From NCBI GenBank assembly GCA_964434955.1, contig CAYSXI010000081.1:1-21812 (forward strand): a DNA stretch of 21,812 nt, given 5' to 3'. Under the pieces are notes generated by a model. It was not told the origin of the DNA, ran no database searches, and saw only the letters and a program-made list of their open reading frames with translations. Numbering within the stretch: position 1 is the stretch's first letter; each line of letters begins with the position of its first letter. The DNA is from JANQLU01 sp964434955. Lineage in GTDB: Bacteria > Planctomycetota > Planctomycetia > Pirellulales > Pirellulaceae. Shown here in pieces: positions 6,555 through 15,236 of this stretch. The position numbers and the translations under genes were made by a program.

Positions 6555-7967
6555 TTAAATGTCATAGTAGAGGCAAAACTCGTAGGGATGAGGTCGGAGG
6601 CGAAGCGCGTCGACTTCGTTTTCCCGTTTGTAGCTCAACCAGGTGTCGACAACGTCTTTGGTAAAGACGTCGCCACGCATCAGAAACTCGTGGTCACCTT
6701 CCAGTGCATCGAGGGCTTCCGCAAGCGAGCCAGGAGTCTTCGGGACATTGGCGGCTTCTTCTGGTGGCAAGTCATAGATGTCCTTGTCGAGAGCTTCGCC
6801 GGGATCCAGTTTGTTTTGAATCCCGTCAATGGCCGCCATCAGCAGAGCGCTGAAGGCCAAGTAGGGATTGCAGCTTGGATCCGGGCAGCGGAATTCAACT
6901 CGTTTCGCTTTTGGCGATTGGCTGTACATCGGAATCCGGCATGCGGCCGAGCGATTTCGCTGCGAATACGCCAAGTTAACGGGCGCTTCGTAACCGGGTA
7001 CCAACCGTTTGTAGCTGTTGGTGGTCGGATTGGTAAACGCGAGAATTGCCGGAGCGTGCTTCAGGATACCGCCAATCGCATGCAGGGCCGATTCACTGAG
7101 TCCGGCATAGCCGTCACCAGCAAACAGTGGTTCCCCTGCCTTCCACAAAGAAAGGTGGACATGCATCCCGGAACCGTTGTCGCCGTAAATCGGCTTGGGC
7201 ATGAAGGTGGCCGTTTTTCCGCGACGGAAGGCAACATTCTTCACGATGTATTTGTAGGTCATCAGTTGGTCCGCCATCCGAACCATTTCCTGGAACTTGA
7301 GGTCGATTTCAGCTTGACCGGCCGTTCCCACTTCATGGTGTTGGCATTCGACGTCCAAACCACAGTCAATCATGGTTTGCATCATCTCATTCCGGATGTC
7401 CATGGTTTGATCCATGGGGGGACATGGGAAGTAGCCTTCCTTGTGTCGGATCTTGTAACCCAGATTGGGGCCTTCATCCCGACCGCGATTCCATTCGGCC
7501 TCGACACTATCCACATGGAAGTACCCTTCCGATGGATTCTGATCAAAACGAACGTCGTCAAAAATAAAGAACTCTGCTTCCGGGCCGAAATAGGCCGTAT
7601 CCGCGATCCCCGTCGAATTCAAATAGTTGACCGCTTTTCTAGCTACATTTCGCGGGTCACGCGAATAGTCTTCCAGCGTGATCGGATCCTTAATGTCACA
7701 AATCACGTTCAAGGTAGGCAGTTCGGTGAACGGATCAAGGAAAGCCGTGTCGGCTTGCGGCATGATCAGCATGTCACTTTCGTTAATTTCCTGCCAACCG
7801 CGAATACTGGATCCGTCGAATCCCAGTCCATCTTCAAATGTATCTTCGGAAAGTTGTGTGACCGGAATGGTCGTGTGTTGCCAAAGCCCTGGAAAATCCA
7901 TGAATCGAAAATCAACGGCTTTGACGTCTTTTTCCTTGCACAAGGCGAGAATCTCTTTTGGTGTCAC
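6555..7967 (-). CDS. glnA: Type I glutamine synthetase
   Basis: Makes glutamine from glutamate, ammonia and ATP; as the dodecameric cytoplasmic GSI enzyme it is the centre of nitrogen assimilation. The 470-residue length is typical. Landmarks are the beta-Grasp loop with GFDGSSIRGW, the metal-binding PEAEFF, the HHEVGTAGQAEID stretch, the ATP-site NGSGMHVHLS, and NRSAACRIP. Tyr398 within DIYDLPPEE is the adenylylation site of the GSI-beta class, so regulation by GlnE-type adenylylation is likely. The start is a GTG at 7967 with GGAG nine bases upstream; the nearby ATG is in another frame. The gene is transcribed alone. A small hairpin lies in its 5' leader (8014-8029). No ntrBC, glnB or amtB is in the window. 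Confidence 0.97.
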   Translation of the reverse strand: MTPKEILALCKEKDVKAVDFRFMDFPGLWQHTTIPVTQLSEDTFEDGLGFDGSSIRGWQEINESDMLIMPQADTAFLDPFTELPTLNVICDIKDPITLEDYSRDPRNVARKAVNYLNSTGIADTAYFGPEAEFFIFDDVRFDQNPSEGYFHVDSVEAEWNRGRDEGPNLGYKIRHKEGYFPCPPMDQTMDIRNEMMQTMIDCGLDVECQHHEVGTAGQAEIDLKFQEMVRMADQLMTYKYIVKNVAFRRGKTATFMPKPIYGDNGSGMHVHLSLWKAGEPLFAGDGYAGLSESALHAIGGILKHAPAILAFTNPTTNSYKRLVPGYEAPVNLAYSQRNRSAACRIPMYSQSPKAKRVEFRCPDPSCNPYLAFSALLMAAIDGIQNKLDPGEALDKDIYDLPPEEAANVPKTPGSLAEALDALEGDHEFLMRGDVFTKDVVDTWLSYKRENEVDALRLRPHPYEFCLYYDI

Positions 7968-8013
7968 CCCAATAAACTCCTGACCATAAAGGTTTCAAAA
8001 TAAGTTCCCCAAG

Positions 8014-8029
8014 AGTCGCATTCGCGACT
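8014..8029 (-). promoter_or_regulatory. Small hairpin upstream of glnA
   Basis: AGTCGC (8014-8019) and GCGACT (8024-8029) form a perfect six-bp stem with a four-base loop, 47 bases before the glnA GTG. It could be an operator or a leader RNA structure. I could not identify the promoter or a sigma-54 site in the rest of the gap up to 8272. Confidence 0.3.
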
Positions 8030-8272
8030 GATCAAGCCGCCAACGAAAGGCAAAAAGCGCGCCATCAGCGAGTGAATTTTTCGAATCGATTCCGGTTATT
8101 AATGGAAGTCCTTTTTACTTAGAGACTTACGCGGACACTTTTTTGGCGGTCTAATTTTTCTTCGATTTGGCTTGCTCCCCATTCGTGCAACTTGACGTTG
8201 TCAATGTTCGTTCAGCGCGCAATGGACCGAAACCTACTGTTGAAATGAAGCTCGCTCGGCTACTTTGAGTGC

Positions 8273-9484
8273 ATGAATACATCTTTGAAAGAGCGGCGAG
8301 TCGACGTGGACCGCGACTGGGAAGATCTTGGCCAACAATGGGAGGTAAGGTCCGGAACCACCTACTTAAATCATGGTTCGTTTGGGCTTCCGCCAAAGCC
8401 AGTCCGCGATTCCCGTTCAGAATGGATCCAAAAGCTAAACGAACAGCCGATGGATTTCTTTGTGCGACAGTTGGAGACGCACGTGGATCGAGTGCTCACC
8501 CGTTTGGGTGAATTTCTGGGCACGGAGAGATCCAATCTCGTCTTCGCGGATAACGCAACCTATGCAATGAATGTGGTTGCCGACGGTTTCCCATTGAAGG
8601 CCGGCGACGAAGTCCTACTAAATGACCACGAATACGGGGCGGTGCATCGGATTTGGGCAAGGCGGTGCCAACGGACCGATGCTGCTGTTGTTACCGCAAC
8701 GCTTCCGGCTGTTTTTGAGTCAAGCCAGCAAGTTCTCGATTGTCTTTTCGAGCACGTCAATCAAAAAACCAAACTGATGGTTGTCAGCCACATCACGTCG
8801 CCAACGGCAGTAATCCTACCGGTTGAGGAAATTTGTCGCGAAGCTCAGGCTCGTGGAATTGCCGTATGTATTGACGGACCACATGCGTTGGCCCAGGTCG
8901 ATGTCAATTTGAATGAATTGGGATGCGACTTCTACACGGCCAGCTGCCACAAGTGGCTTTGCGCTACCCTCGGTTCGGGTTTTTTATATGCTTCGCCGAA
9001 GTGGCATGAATTCATGGAACCGATCAACAAAAGTTGGGGGCGTTTGCTCCCGGCGCTGCCAGAACACTGGACCGAAGAATTCACTTGGTCGGGAACGCGG
9101 GATGTGAGTGCTTTCCTGAGTATTGAAACAGCGATCGAATTTATGGAGTCGATCGGCATCCAGAGCTTTCAGAATCGCTCAAGGTATCTTACCCGTTACG
9201 TTCGAGGCCAACTCGAAGCGAAGCTGGGAACCGAGGCGATTGTGCCAGACGATCACGCTTGGTATGGATCGATGGCACAGGTTCCACTGCCGGACGCGGC
9301 AAACGGATATCCGGAGTTGCAACATCGACTTTGGGAAAAACACCAAATTGAGGTGCCGATCATCGAACTGAATGATCGTTGGTATGTTCGGGTTTCGGCC
9401 CATCTTTACAATTCACAAAATCAAATGGACCGGTTGATTGAGAGTCTGGAGGACTGTCTTTCCGAGTGCGGGAGCGTAAACTAA
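8273..9484 (+). CDS. Class V aminotransferase, isopenicillin-N epimerase-like
   Basis: A 403-residue PLP-dependent fold-type I enzyme. The start region TTYLNHGSFGLPP is typical of the isopenicillin-N epimerase-like branch. Asp201 (CIDGPHALAQ) should contact the PLP pyridine nitrogen and Lys227 (ASCHKWL) should form the Schiff base. Members of this branch include epimerases, cysteine desulfurase-like and ergothioneine/hercynine-lyase-like enzymes, so the reaction cannot be assigned from sequence; no partner biosynthetic gene is adjacent. The stop is only 4 bases before the sigma factor ATG, so the genes are probably co-transcribed, which is unusual for a metabolic enzyme. The ribosome-binding site is weak. 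Confidence 0.88.
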   Translation: MNTSLKERRVDVDRDWEDLGQQWEVRSGTTYLNHGSFGLPPKPVRDSRSEWIQKLNEQPMDFFVRQLETHVDRVLTRLGEFLGTERSNLVFADNATYAMNVVADGFPLKAGDEVLLNDHEYGAVHRIWARRCQRTDAAVVTATLPAVFESSQQVLDCLFEHVNQKTKLMVVSHITSPTAVILPVEEICREAQARGIAVCIDGPHALAQVDVNLNELGCDFYTASCHKWLCATLGSGFLYASPKWHEFMEPINKSWGRLLPALPEHWTEEFTWSGTRDVSAFLSIETAIEFMESIGIQSFQNRSRYLTRYVRGQLEAKLGTEAIVPDDHAWYGSMAQVPLPDAANGYPELQHRLWEKHQIEVPIIELNDRWYVRVSAHLYNSQNQMDRLIESLEDCLSECGSVN

Positions 9485-9488
9485 TTCT

Positions 9489-10121
9489 ATGTGGCCTGAA
9501 CTAGAGAAAACGACTGAACTTCTGGATCGTGCTCGTGACGGCGATGATATGGCCGTCAATGACTTGATGGAAAAGCATCGCGAGTCACTGAGGCACTTGG
9601 TTCGGATGCGTTTGGATCAGAAAATTCGAACACGAATCGACGTGAGTGACGTGGTTCAAGACGTCCTCGTTGAAGCCAATCGTCGAATTCAAAATTACCT
9701 CGAAAATCCCGTGATGACGTTCCATCTCTGGCTTCGTCAAATCGCCAAGGATCGTATCATCGACGCGCACCGGCGGCACCGGGTTTCAGCGCGTCGCAGT
9801 GTCGACCGCGAACAGGAGATGGCCGTTCCCAAGGGCTACGACCAATCATCGATTTTGTTGGCGAATCAGCTTGGCGACAACGAACTCACTCCAGCAGCAG
9901 CGGCACTTCAAAAGGAAATGGCAGCTCGGGTAGAACAGGCCATTTCGGAAATGGATGATTCGGATAGTGAGATCATCATCATGCGCCACTACGAGAACCT
10001 GTCCAACCAGGAAGTTGCCGAGGCGCTTGAGTTGACGGAGCCGGCGGCAAGCATGCGTTATCTGCGAGCGATTCGCCGGTTGCGGAGCCTGATGGACGAA
10101 AAGGAATCTGGTAACAAGTAA
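9489..10121 (+). CDS. ECF-like sigma-70 family RNA polymerase sigma factor
   Basis: A 210-residue sigma factor with region 2 at about 15-98 (core-binding DVSDVVQDVLVEA at 51-63, then FHLWLRQIAKDRIID for -10 contact) and region 4 at about 145-203, with the helix-turn-helix NQEVAEALELTEPAASMR. It lacks regions 1 and 3. It is immediately followed by a membrane Ser/Thr kinase, the arrangement described for planctomycete ECF-STK groups, where the kinase probably replaces a classical anti-sigma factor. The gene starts 4 bases after the aminotransferase stop. Its target promoters are unknown. Confidence 0.92.
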   Translation: MWPELEKTTELLDRARDGDDMAVNDLMEKHRESLRHLVRMRLDQKIRTRIDVSDVVQDVLVEANRRIQNYLENPVMTFHLWLRQIAKDRIIDAHRRHRVSARRSVDREQEMAVPKGYDQSSILLANQLGDNELTPAAAALQKEMAARVEQAISEMDDSDSEIIIMRHYENLSNQEVAEALELTEPAASMRYLRAIRRLRSLMDEKESGNK

Positions 10122-10150
10122 CCGAGTGATTGCTCAAGAGTTGAATAAAT

Positions 10151-11821
10151 ATGAACCAGGGGCCCCAAGAAGCTGAAGCCCGTGAGCAGGTTCTGGCTCA
10201 AATCGTTTCGGACCTGGCCGATCGCATGCAGGGCGGGGACGAAATCTCACTGGAGCAAGCCGCGAAAGAATACCCGGACTTCGAAGCCGATCTCTCGGAA
10301 GTCTGGGGGATGATCGCGATCACCCAGGCGGTTGGCCGCCACAAAAGTACCCATGCCAGTGACTCCGGTGACTCGTTTACGCCTTTAATTGAGTTGCCGT
10401 TTCGGTTTGGCGACTACATGCTCGAGGAAGAAATCGGTCGTGGCGGAATGGGGGTCGTCTACCGTGCGCGGCAGATTAGCCTGGATCGCACCGTCGCGCT
10501 GAAAATGATTTTGAAAGGCGAGCTGGCTTCGGAAAAGGAACGAAGGCGATTCCAGGCGGAAGCCGAATCCGTCGCGATGCTCACCCACCCGAACATTGTC
10601 GGGATCCACGAAGTGGGTCAGGAGAATGGGCGGCCCTACATCTCGATGCGGTTCATTACCGGAAAAGACTTGTCGAGCAAGCTGGCGGGGCGGCCAATGG
10701 ATCCTCGTGAAGCGAGTCGAATGATGATTTCGATTTGCCGCGCGATTCAATTTGCTCACGATCAGGGCGTGCTGCACCGAGACTTGAAGCCTTCCAATAT
10801 CTTGATTGGCAAATCAGGTTTGCCCTATGTGGCGGACTTTGGGCTTGCCAAGAAATCGGATGGAAATTCGATTACCGGTTCGGGCGAATTGCTTGGCACG
10901 CCGGCATACATGTCGCCGGAGCAGGCCAGCGAGCGCGGAACCGTTGGTGTCGCGAGCGACATTTATAGCTTGGGCGCGATTCTCTATCACATGATCACCG
11001 GACGCCCGCCTTTTCAGGCGGCTTCAGCGGTGGATACGGTTTTGATGGTGTTGGAGCAGGACGTGATTGCTCCGCGACTGTTGAATCGCCGTGTGAGCCG
11101 GGACCTTGAAATGATCGTGATGAGGTGTCTGCAAAAGCCACAGGATCTGCGATATCAAAGCGCCGATGAGTTAGCGAACGATCTTGAAGCGTTCTTGAAT
11201 GATGAACCGATTTCGGCGCGTCAGGGGCAGCTTGGCCAAGTCATCGCGAGTTGGTTTCGCGAAACCCACCATGCCAACGTCCTGGAAAACTGGGGGCTAT
11301 TATGGATTTGGCATAGCCTCGTTTTGTTGGTCGCCTGCGTGCTAACCAATGTGCTGGAGTATTACCTGACTCGCAACGAGTCATCCGGCCATCCTTACTG
11401 GCCCTATCTTTTGCTGTGGACGGCCGGTTTTGGAACCTGGGCCGCTGTCTTCTGGTGGATGCGCCGAAGGATGGGACCGGTTACATTTGTGGAACGACAG
11501 ATCGCTCATGCATGGGCATCGGGATTGATTTGCATCATCCTGCTTTTCCCGCTGGAAAAAGTGCTTGGATTGGAGCCCTTAGCGCTGGCGCCCGTCCTGC
11601 CCTTGATCGCCGGGATGACCTTCATTGTGAAGGCCGGAATTCTCTCAGGCGTATTTTATTTTCCGGCGGCCGCTATGGTCGTGACCGCGTTTTTGATGGC
11701 GACAACCTGGTTCGATGGGTTTGATCAAACGGTTTTCGGGTTGGTCAGCTTTTGCAGCTTCTTCTTTATCGGCCTGAAATACTATCGCCGAAGCCAGCTC
11801 GAGCACCCGGAATGCTACTAG
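10151..11821 (+). CDS. Membrane Ser/Thr protein kinase paired with the sigma factor
   Basis: A 556-residue Hanks-type kinase that looks fully active: GRGGMG (96-101), ATP-binding Lys118, HRDLKPSN (209-216), DFG (229-231), GTPAYMSPE (249-257) and DIYSLG (270-275). An N-terminal segment of about 85 residues, with the EYPDFEADL stretch typical of sigma-linked planctomycete kinases, precedes the kinase domain. After the domain (ending near 350) come about six hydrophobic segments (near 382-404, 415-436, 453-467, 476-494, 497-518 and 527-543) and a short tail. There are no TPR or WD40 repeats, so sensing, if any, would be through the membrane bundle. It lies 29 bases after the sigma gene, suggesting phosphorylation-dependent control of that sigma factor. 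Confidence 0.93.
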   Translation: MNQGPQEAEAREQVLAQIVSDLADRMQGGDEISLEQAAKEYPDFEADLSEVWGMIAITQAVGRHKSTHASDSGDSFTPLIELPFRFGDYMLEEEIGRGGMGVVYRARQISLDRTVALKMILKGELASEKERRRFQAEAESVAMLTHPNIVGIHEVGQENGRPYISMRFITGKDLSSKLAGRPMDPREASRMMISICRAIQFAHDQGVLHRDLKPSNILIGKSGLPYVADFGLAKKSDGNSITGSGELLGTPAYMSPEQASERGTVGVASDIYSLGAILYHMITGRPPFQAASAVDTVLMVLEQDVIAPRLLNRRVSRDLEMIVMRCLQKPQDLRYQSADELANDLEAFLNDEPISARQGQLGQVIASWFRETHHANVLENWGLLWIWHSLVLLVACVLTNVLEYYLTRNESSGHPYWPYLLLWTAGFGTWAAVFWWMRRRMGPVTFVERQIAHAWASGLICIILLFPLEKVLGLEPLALAPVLPLIAGMTFIVKAGILSGVFYFPAAAMVVTAFLMATTWFDGFDQTVFGLVSFCSFFFIGLKYYRRSQLEHPECY

Positions 11822-11983
11822 CAGCTACTCCCAATGGGGGTGGCATGATTGTCGTGGATTCTTGCATTTTCGAAGATATTGGCAGGATCTAGCCCGTTGA
11901 CCCGGCCGAACTCGTTGTTTAACTTTAACAGCTTGTTTATTTTACCGGTTTTCAAGACGGCTTTAACCCAAGGAGATTTTGAT

Positions 11984-12364
11984 ATGAACCGGGTACTCGT
12001 CGCTTTGGCCTTTTCGTTGTTTGCATTCCCAGCACTTGCTAACGCTGATTGCAACAGTGGTTGTGGCCAAGTAACTAACTGCTGCCAGCCACGTTGCTTG
12101 AAAGTACGTTGCTGCCAGCCACAACGTCAATGTTGTCAACCACAGTGCTGCACAACGACTTGCCAAACTTGCTACAAAACCAAAACGCGTCTTCGATTGG
12201 TTCGTACTTGCGAACAGCGAAACTACACAGACCGTTGCGGTTGCTGCCGAACTCGTACCGTTCGACGTTTGCGATTGGTTCGCGAATGCGTTCAAGTACC
12301 AGTTTGCCGCTGTCAGCGAACTTGTGCACCCGCCTGCCAACCATCTTGTGGTTGCGGTGGCTAG
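11984..12364 (+). CDS. Small secreted cysteine-rich protein
   Basis: A 126-residue protein of unknown function. I set the start at the ATG at 11984 because AGGAGA ends 7 bases before it, the clearest Shine-Dalgarno site in the window, and because MNRVLVALAFSLFAFPALA is a good Sec signal peptide. The mature part, about 105 residues, has 24 cysteines, many as CC pairs in CCQP units, and is rich in Gln, Arg and Thr. An internal arginine-rich repeat (TRLRLVRTC near the middle, RRLRLVREC later) is visible. At the DNA level GCTGCCAGCC recurs at 12081 and 12111, 30 bases apart. It may be a metal-binding or disulfide-linked cell-surface protein; both are inferences. It has its own terminator. Confidence 0.8.
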   Translation: MNRVLVALAFSLFAFPALANADCNSGCGQVTNCCQPRCLKVRCCQPQRQCCQPQCCTTTCQTCYKTKTRLRLVRTCEQRNYTDRCGCCRTRTVRRLRLVRECVQVPVCRCQRTCAPACQPSCGCGG

Positions 12365-12396
12365 TCACCCAAGCGATAGCTTGAAAAACATGTGAG

Positions 12397-12430
12397 AAAA
12401 CGCCTCGGGAATTCGGAGGCGTTTTTTTTT
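12397..12430 (+). terminator. Intrinsic terminator after the cysteine-rich gene
   Basis: AAAACGCCTC (12397-12406) pairs with GAGGCGTTTT (12416-12425), giving a ten-bp stem and a nine-base loop, followed by more Ts to 12430. It lies 32 bases after the stop codon. Confidence 0.9.
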
Positions 12431-12740
12431 GCGCGCCGACCAAAGAGGGCAGCAGGTGCCGAAAACTCGTTCCAGCGTTCGGCATTGGAAAAGGAAGCCT
12501 GCAACCCAGTTCCAAATCATCTACTTGCGATTTGTGCCAGCACGAATGGGTTGAATGAATGGTGTGTTGAATGAATGGTGATGACGCAGGGTGCTCGGTG
12601 GCACATGCCTTAGTCGGGTATCGTGATCGCTTGGCAATCGGGCTTTTTCGCAGCCTTGGGTGAAGCAGCGTTTCCAACTTCGGATGAGCTTCGAGAGGCC
12701 AGTCGACCGAGGCTTGTTAACTTGAATTAAGCGCGAAAGT
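12431..12740. other. Intergenic region between the cysteine-rich gene and panB
   Basis: About 310 bases downstream of two convergent genes. It holds the 16-base tandem repeat at 12550-12581 and a stretch around 12588-12650 (GGTGCTCGGTGGCACAT and following) that resembles a degenerate intergenic repeat known to me from planctomycete genomes. I see no T-rich terminator hairpin for panB and no convincing gene. Confidence 0.45.
12550..12581. repeat. 16-base tandem repeat, two copies
   Basis: GTTGAATGAATGGTG occurs at 12550-12564 and 12566-12580, giving a 16-base period with an internal GAAT duplication. It looks like slippage-type repetition in a non-coding stretch. Confidence 0.75.
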
Positions 12741-13538
12741 TTAGAACGATTGTTCTTCGCTCGGGAATCGGCCTTCGCGGACGTCGCTATCCCACTGTCG
12801 GACGGCGTTTTGAATTTGATTGCCAACATCCGCGAGCGGTTTGACGAAACTTGGAACGTATCCGGTGGTCAGTCCAATCAAATCGTGAATGACGAGAACT
12901 TGTCCATCGCAATGGGGGCCTGCGCCGATGCCAATGGTGGGAATCTCAAGACGTTCTGAGATGGACTTTCCGATTGAGGCAGGAATGCATTCCAGCACGA
13001 TACCGAACGCTCCCGCCTCTTGCGCGGCCAGGGCATCGGCCATCAAACTGTCTTCCTCGCGTTGGACCTTGTATCCGCCCATGGCATGAACATTCTGCGG
13101 TCGAAGGCCTGAGTGGGCCAACACGGGGATTCCTGCAGAAACCAAAGCCGCAATGACATCCGCTTGATCCTTGCCGCCTTCGAGTTTCACAGCGGTGCAG
13201 CCTGTTTCTTTAAGGATTCTGCCGGCGCTGGCGATCGTGGCTTCCACTCCAAGATGGTTGGTTGGAAACGGCAGGTCGACGATCACCATCGTGTCGGGCG
13301 CGCCTCGGGTCACCATTTTTGCGTGATAGATCATCTCGTCGAGCGTCACAGGCAGCGTCGTTTCGTGGCCCTGCACCACCATCGCCATGGAGTCGCCAAC
13401 CAGGATCGAATCGACACCCGCTTGATTCAGGAGGACGGCCATCGTGTAGTCGTAGGCGGTGAGCATGGTCAGCTTCGAACCGTCTTGCTTTCGACTGACG
13501 AACTTGGGAACCGTCAGCTTTTTTCTGGCCTTTGCCAT
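12741..13538 (-). CDS. panB: 3-methyl-2-oxobutanoate hydroxymethyltransferase
   Basis: Transfers a one-carbon unit from methylenetetrahydrofolate to alpha-ketoisovalerate, giving ketopantoate, the first step of pantothenate and coenzyme A synthesis. The 265-residue length is normal. Family landmarks are LTAYD (26-30), the metal site LVGDS (46-50) and VDLPF (87-91), Lys118 (VKLEGG), HSGLRPQNV (142-150), GGYKVQ (154-159), catalytic Glu183 (VLECIP) and GIGAGPHCDGQVLV (203-216). The start ATG has GGAGAAAAAGG upstream. It lies 43 bases downstream of the sulfatase gene on the same strand, possibly in one transcript though with no obvious link. No panC or panD is in the window. Confidence 0.96.
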   Translation of the reverse strand: MAKARKKLTVPKFVSRKQDGSKLTMLTAYDYTMAVLLNQAGVDSILVGDSMAMVVQGHETTLPVTLDEMIYHAKMVTRGAPDTMVIVDLPFPTNHLGVEATIASAGRILKETGCTAVKLEGGKDQADVIAALVSAGIPVLAHSGLRPQNVHAMGGYKVQREEDSLMADALAAQEAGAFGIVLECIPASIGKSISERLEIPTIGIGAGPHCDGQVLVIHDLIGLTTGYVPSFVKPLADVGNQIQNAVRQWDSDVREGRFPSEEQSF

Positions 13539-13581
13539 TTGCCTTTTTCTCCATTCGGCCGGATTGAGGCCGAAGATTCAT

Positions 13582-15063
13582 CTAGTTATTTGGATTGTCC
13601 AAAGCCGGGAATGGAAAGAGCTTGCTGTTGGTGTGCGAGTCTTTCATTGCCTTCTTGATTTTTTCAATGACTTCCGGATTCTCAGCGGCGACGTCCTTGG
13701 TTTCACCGATATCCGATTCCAAATCAAAAAGCTGAATGGGGCTATCGGGTTTCTTGATCAGGTTTCGACGAATCGCTTTCCATTTTCCCATTCGAACCGC
13801 CTGCTGGCCGCCGTAACTGGAAAACTCCCAGTAAAGATATTCGTGTTTCGGTGCCTGTTTGCCGAGCAGGGGATTCAGGAAGCTAATGCCGTCTGTGCGA
13901 GGAATGTCTTTCGCTTGAGCGACTTCGCTGAGCGTTGGGAAAACGTCCCAAAATGCGCTGATTCGATCCGTCTTGCTTCCCGGTTTGATTTTGCCTTTCC
14001 AACTGGCCACCATCGGAACTCGAATTCCGCCTTCCCAAAGTGAGCCTTTGCGTCCTTTGAAGGGACCGGCCGACTTGAAAAACACGGAGTCACTTCCGCC
14101 CAGCCGATTGTAAGTCGGTCCGTTGTCGGAGGTGAAAATTACCAGCGTATCTTCTTCGAGGCCGAGTTCTTTGACCAGTTTGAGAATTTTGCCGATGTCG
14201 CGATCCATATGGCTGATCATTGCCGCATAGCCGGCGTGAGGAAAAGGATGCTCGAGATAGCCTTTGTGTTTGTAGTCATGCTCCGGAATCTTGCCTTTGT
14301 ATTCATTCAGGGAATCTTCCGTCACCTGGATTGATAGATGGGGGATGGCGAAAGGCATATAGAGGAAGAAAGGTTCGTCCTTGTTTTCGCGAATGAATTC
14401 AAGCGCGACATCGGTAAAACGGTCTTGTGAAAACGTTTCACCATTCAGGGTCCGGTCATTTCCTTTCAGGATTTCTTTCTTCCCGTTGCGCCAAAGGAAT
14501 CGCGGATAATGATTGTGAGCATGAACTTGGCATAGGAATCCATAAAACAGGTCGAATCCCTGTTTGTTCGGATCTCCGGTTGAACCTTCGTAACCCAAGC
14601 CCCATTTTCCGATAGCGGCCGTCGCGTATCCCTGTTTCTTCAGGACTTCGGCGATGGTAAGCGTTTCGTCCGGGATCGGATGCTGCCCAGGGAAATAGAG
14701 ATCGACTGGCTTGCCTTTTCCGCGTCGATGTTTCGGGTTTCCGTTTCCTCGAATGTATGAATGTCCCTGGTGGTAACCCGTCATCAGTGAACAGCGTGCA
14801 GGAGCACAAACGGCTTGAGCCGAATAAAACTGGGTGAACTTGATGCCGTTCCTGGCAATCGAGTCAATGTTTGGCGTCTTGATCCATTCCTGTCCGTAAC
14901 ATCCGAGTTCCGCATATCCAAGATCATCGGCGAGCAGGAAAATGATATTGGGCTTGCGGGCTTTTGCAGTTTTTTGCGGCTTGTCGTCAACGCCAAAAGC
15001 GTGAGTCGAAACGACGAACCCAAACAACAAGAAAAACAAACCGAGGGTGGAGATTCGCATCAT
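13582..15063 (-). CDS. Secreted formylglycine-dependent sulfatase
   Basis: A 493-residue arylsulfatase-type hydrolase that removes sulfate esters, probably from marine polysaccharides, in the periplasm. The N-terminus MMRISTLGLFFLLFGF is a signal peptide. The metal-binding Asp pair is in LLADDLGYAEL, the formylglycine signature is CAPARCSLMTG (the Cys about 86 residues from the chosen ATG), HSYIRGN follows, and TSDNGPT supplies further metal ligands. I chose the ATG at 15063 with GGTGA just upstream; a TTG three codons earlier is open but less likely. Planctomycetes carry many such sulfatases. Activity requires a formylglycine-generating or anSME-type maturase, which is not in this window. 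The exact sulfated substrate cannot be read from the sequence. Confidence 0.93.
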   Translation of the reverse strand: MMRISTLGLFFLLFGFVVSTHAFGVDDKPQKTAKARKPNIIFLLADDLGYAELGCYGQEWIKTPNIDSIARNGIKFTQFYSAQAVCAPARCSLMTGYHQGHSYIRGNGNPKHRRGKGKPVDLYFPGQHPIPDETLTIAEVLKKQGYATAAIGKWGLGYEGSTGDPNKQGFDLFYGFLCQVHAHNHYPRFLWRNGKKEILKGNDRTLNGETFSQDRFTDVALEFIRENKDEPFFLYMPFAIPHLSIQVTEDSLNEYKGKIPEHDYKHKGYLEHPFPHAGYAAMISHMDRDIGKILKLVKELGLEEDTLVIFTSDNGPTYNRLGGSDSVFFKSAGPFKGRKGSLWEGGIRVPMVASWKGKIKPGSKTDRISAFWDVFPTLSEVAQAKDIPRTDGISFLNPLLGKQAPKHEYLYWEFSSYGGQQAVRMGKWKAIRRNLIKKPDSPIQLFDLESDIGETKDVAAENPEVIEKIKKAMKDSHTNSKLFPFPALDNPNN

Positions 15064-15207
15064 GTTCACCAAGAAAGACTGATAGGCAATCCAGTCATTT
15101 TATCAGAATTCGATTTTCAGTTTGAGTAGAACCAAAACGATGAATCCGGATGGAAACACGGAATCCCCTTTTGCTTCCAAAGATTGAGCGTTAAACTCCA
15201 GCGAAAA

Positions 15208-15221
15208 TCGGGTGAACCCGA
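15208..15221. promoter_or_regulatory. 14-base palindrome TCGGGT-GA-ACCCGA
   Basis: Six-base arms separated by two bases, in the divergent gap between the sulfatase and RNase Z-like genes. This is a plausible operator, but nothing identifies a binding protein. Confidence 0.3.
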
Positions 15222-15236
15222 ATTGTTTGGCGAATG

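Noticed and set aside
6588..8003. A 471-codon open frame running antisense along the whole of glnA
   Set aside because: glnA is certain on the other strand. The antisense translation shows no recognisable domain, and long antisense frames arise easily opposite strongly biased conserved genes.
8192..8204. TTGAC-GTT-GTCAA palindrome upstream of the aminotransferase gene
   Set aside because: Its TTGACG could serve as a -35 box, but no acceptable -10 box lies at the right distance, and a 13-base palindrome can occur by chance.
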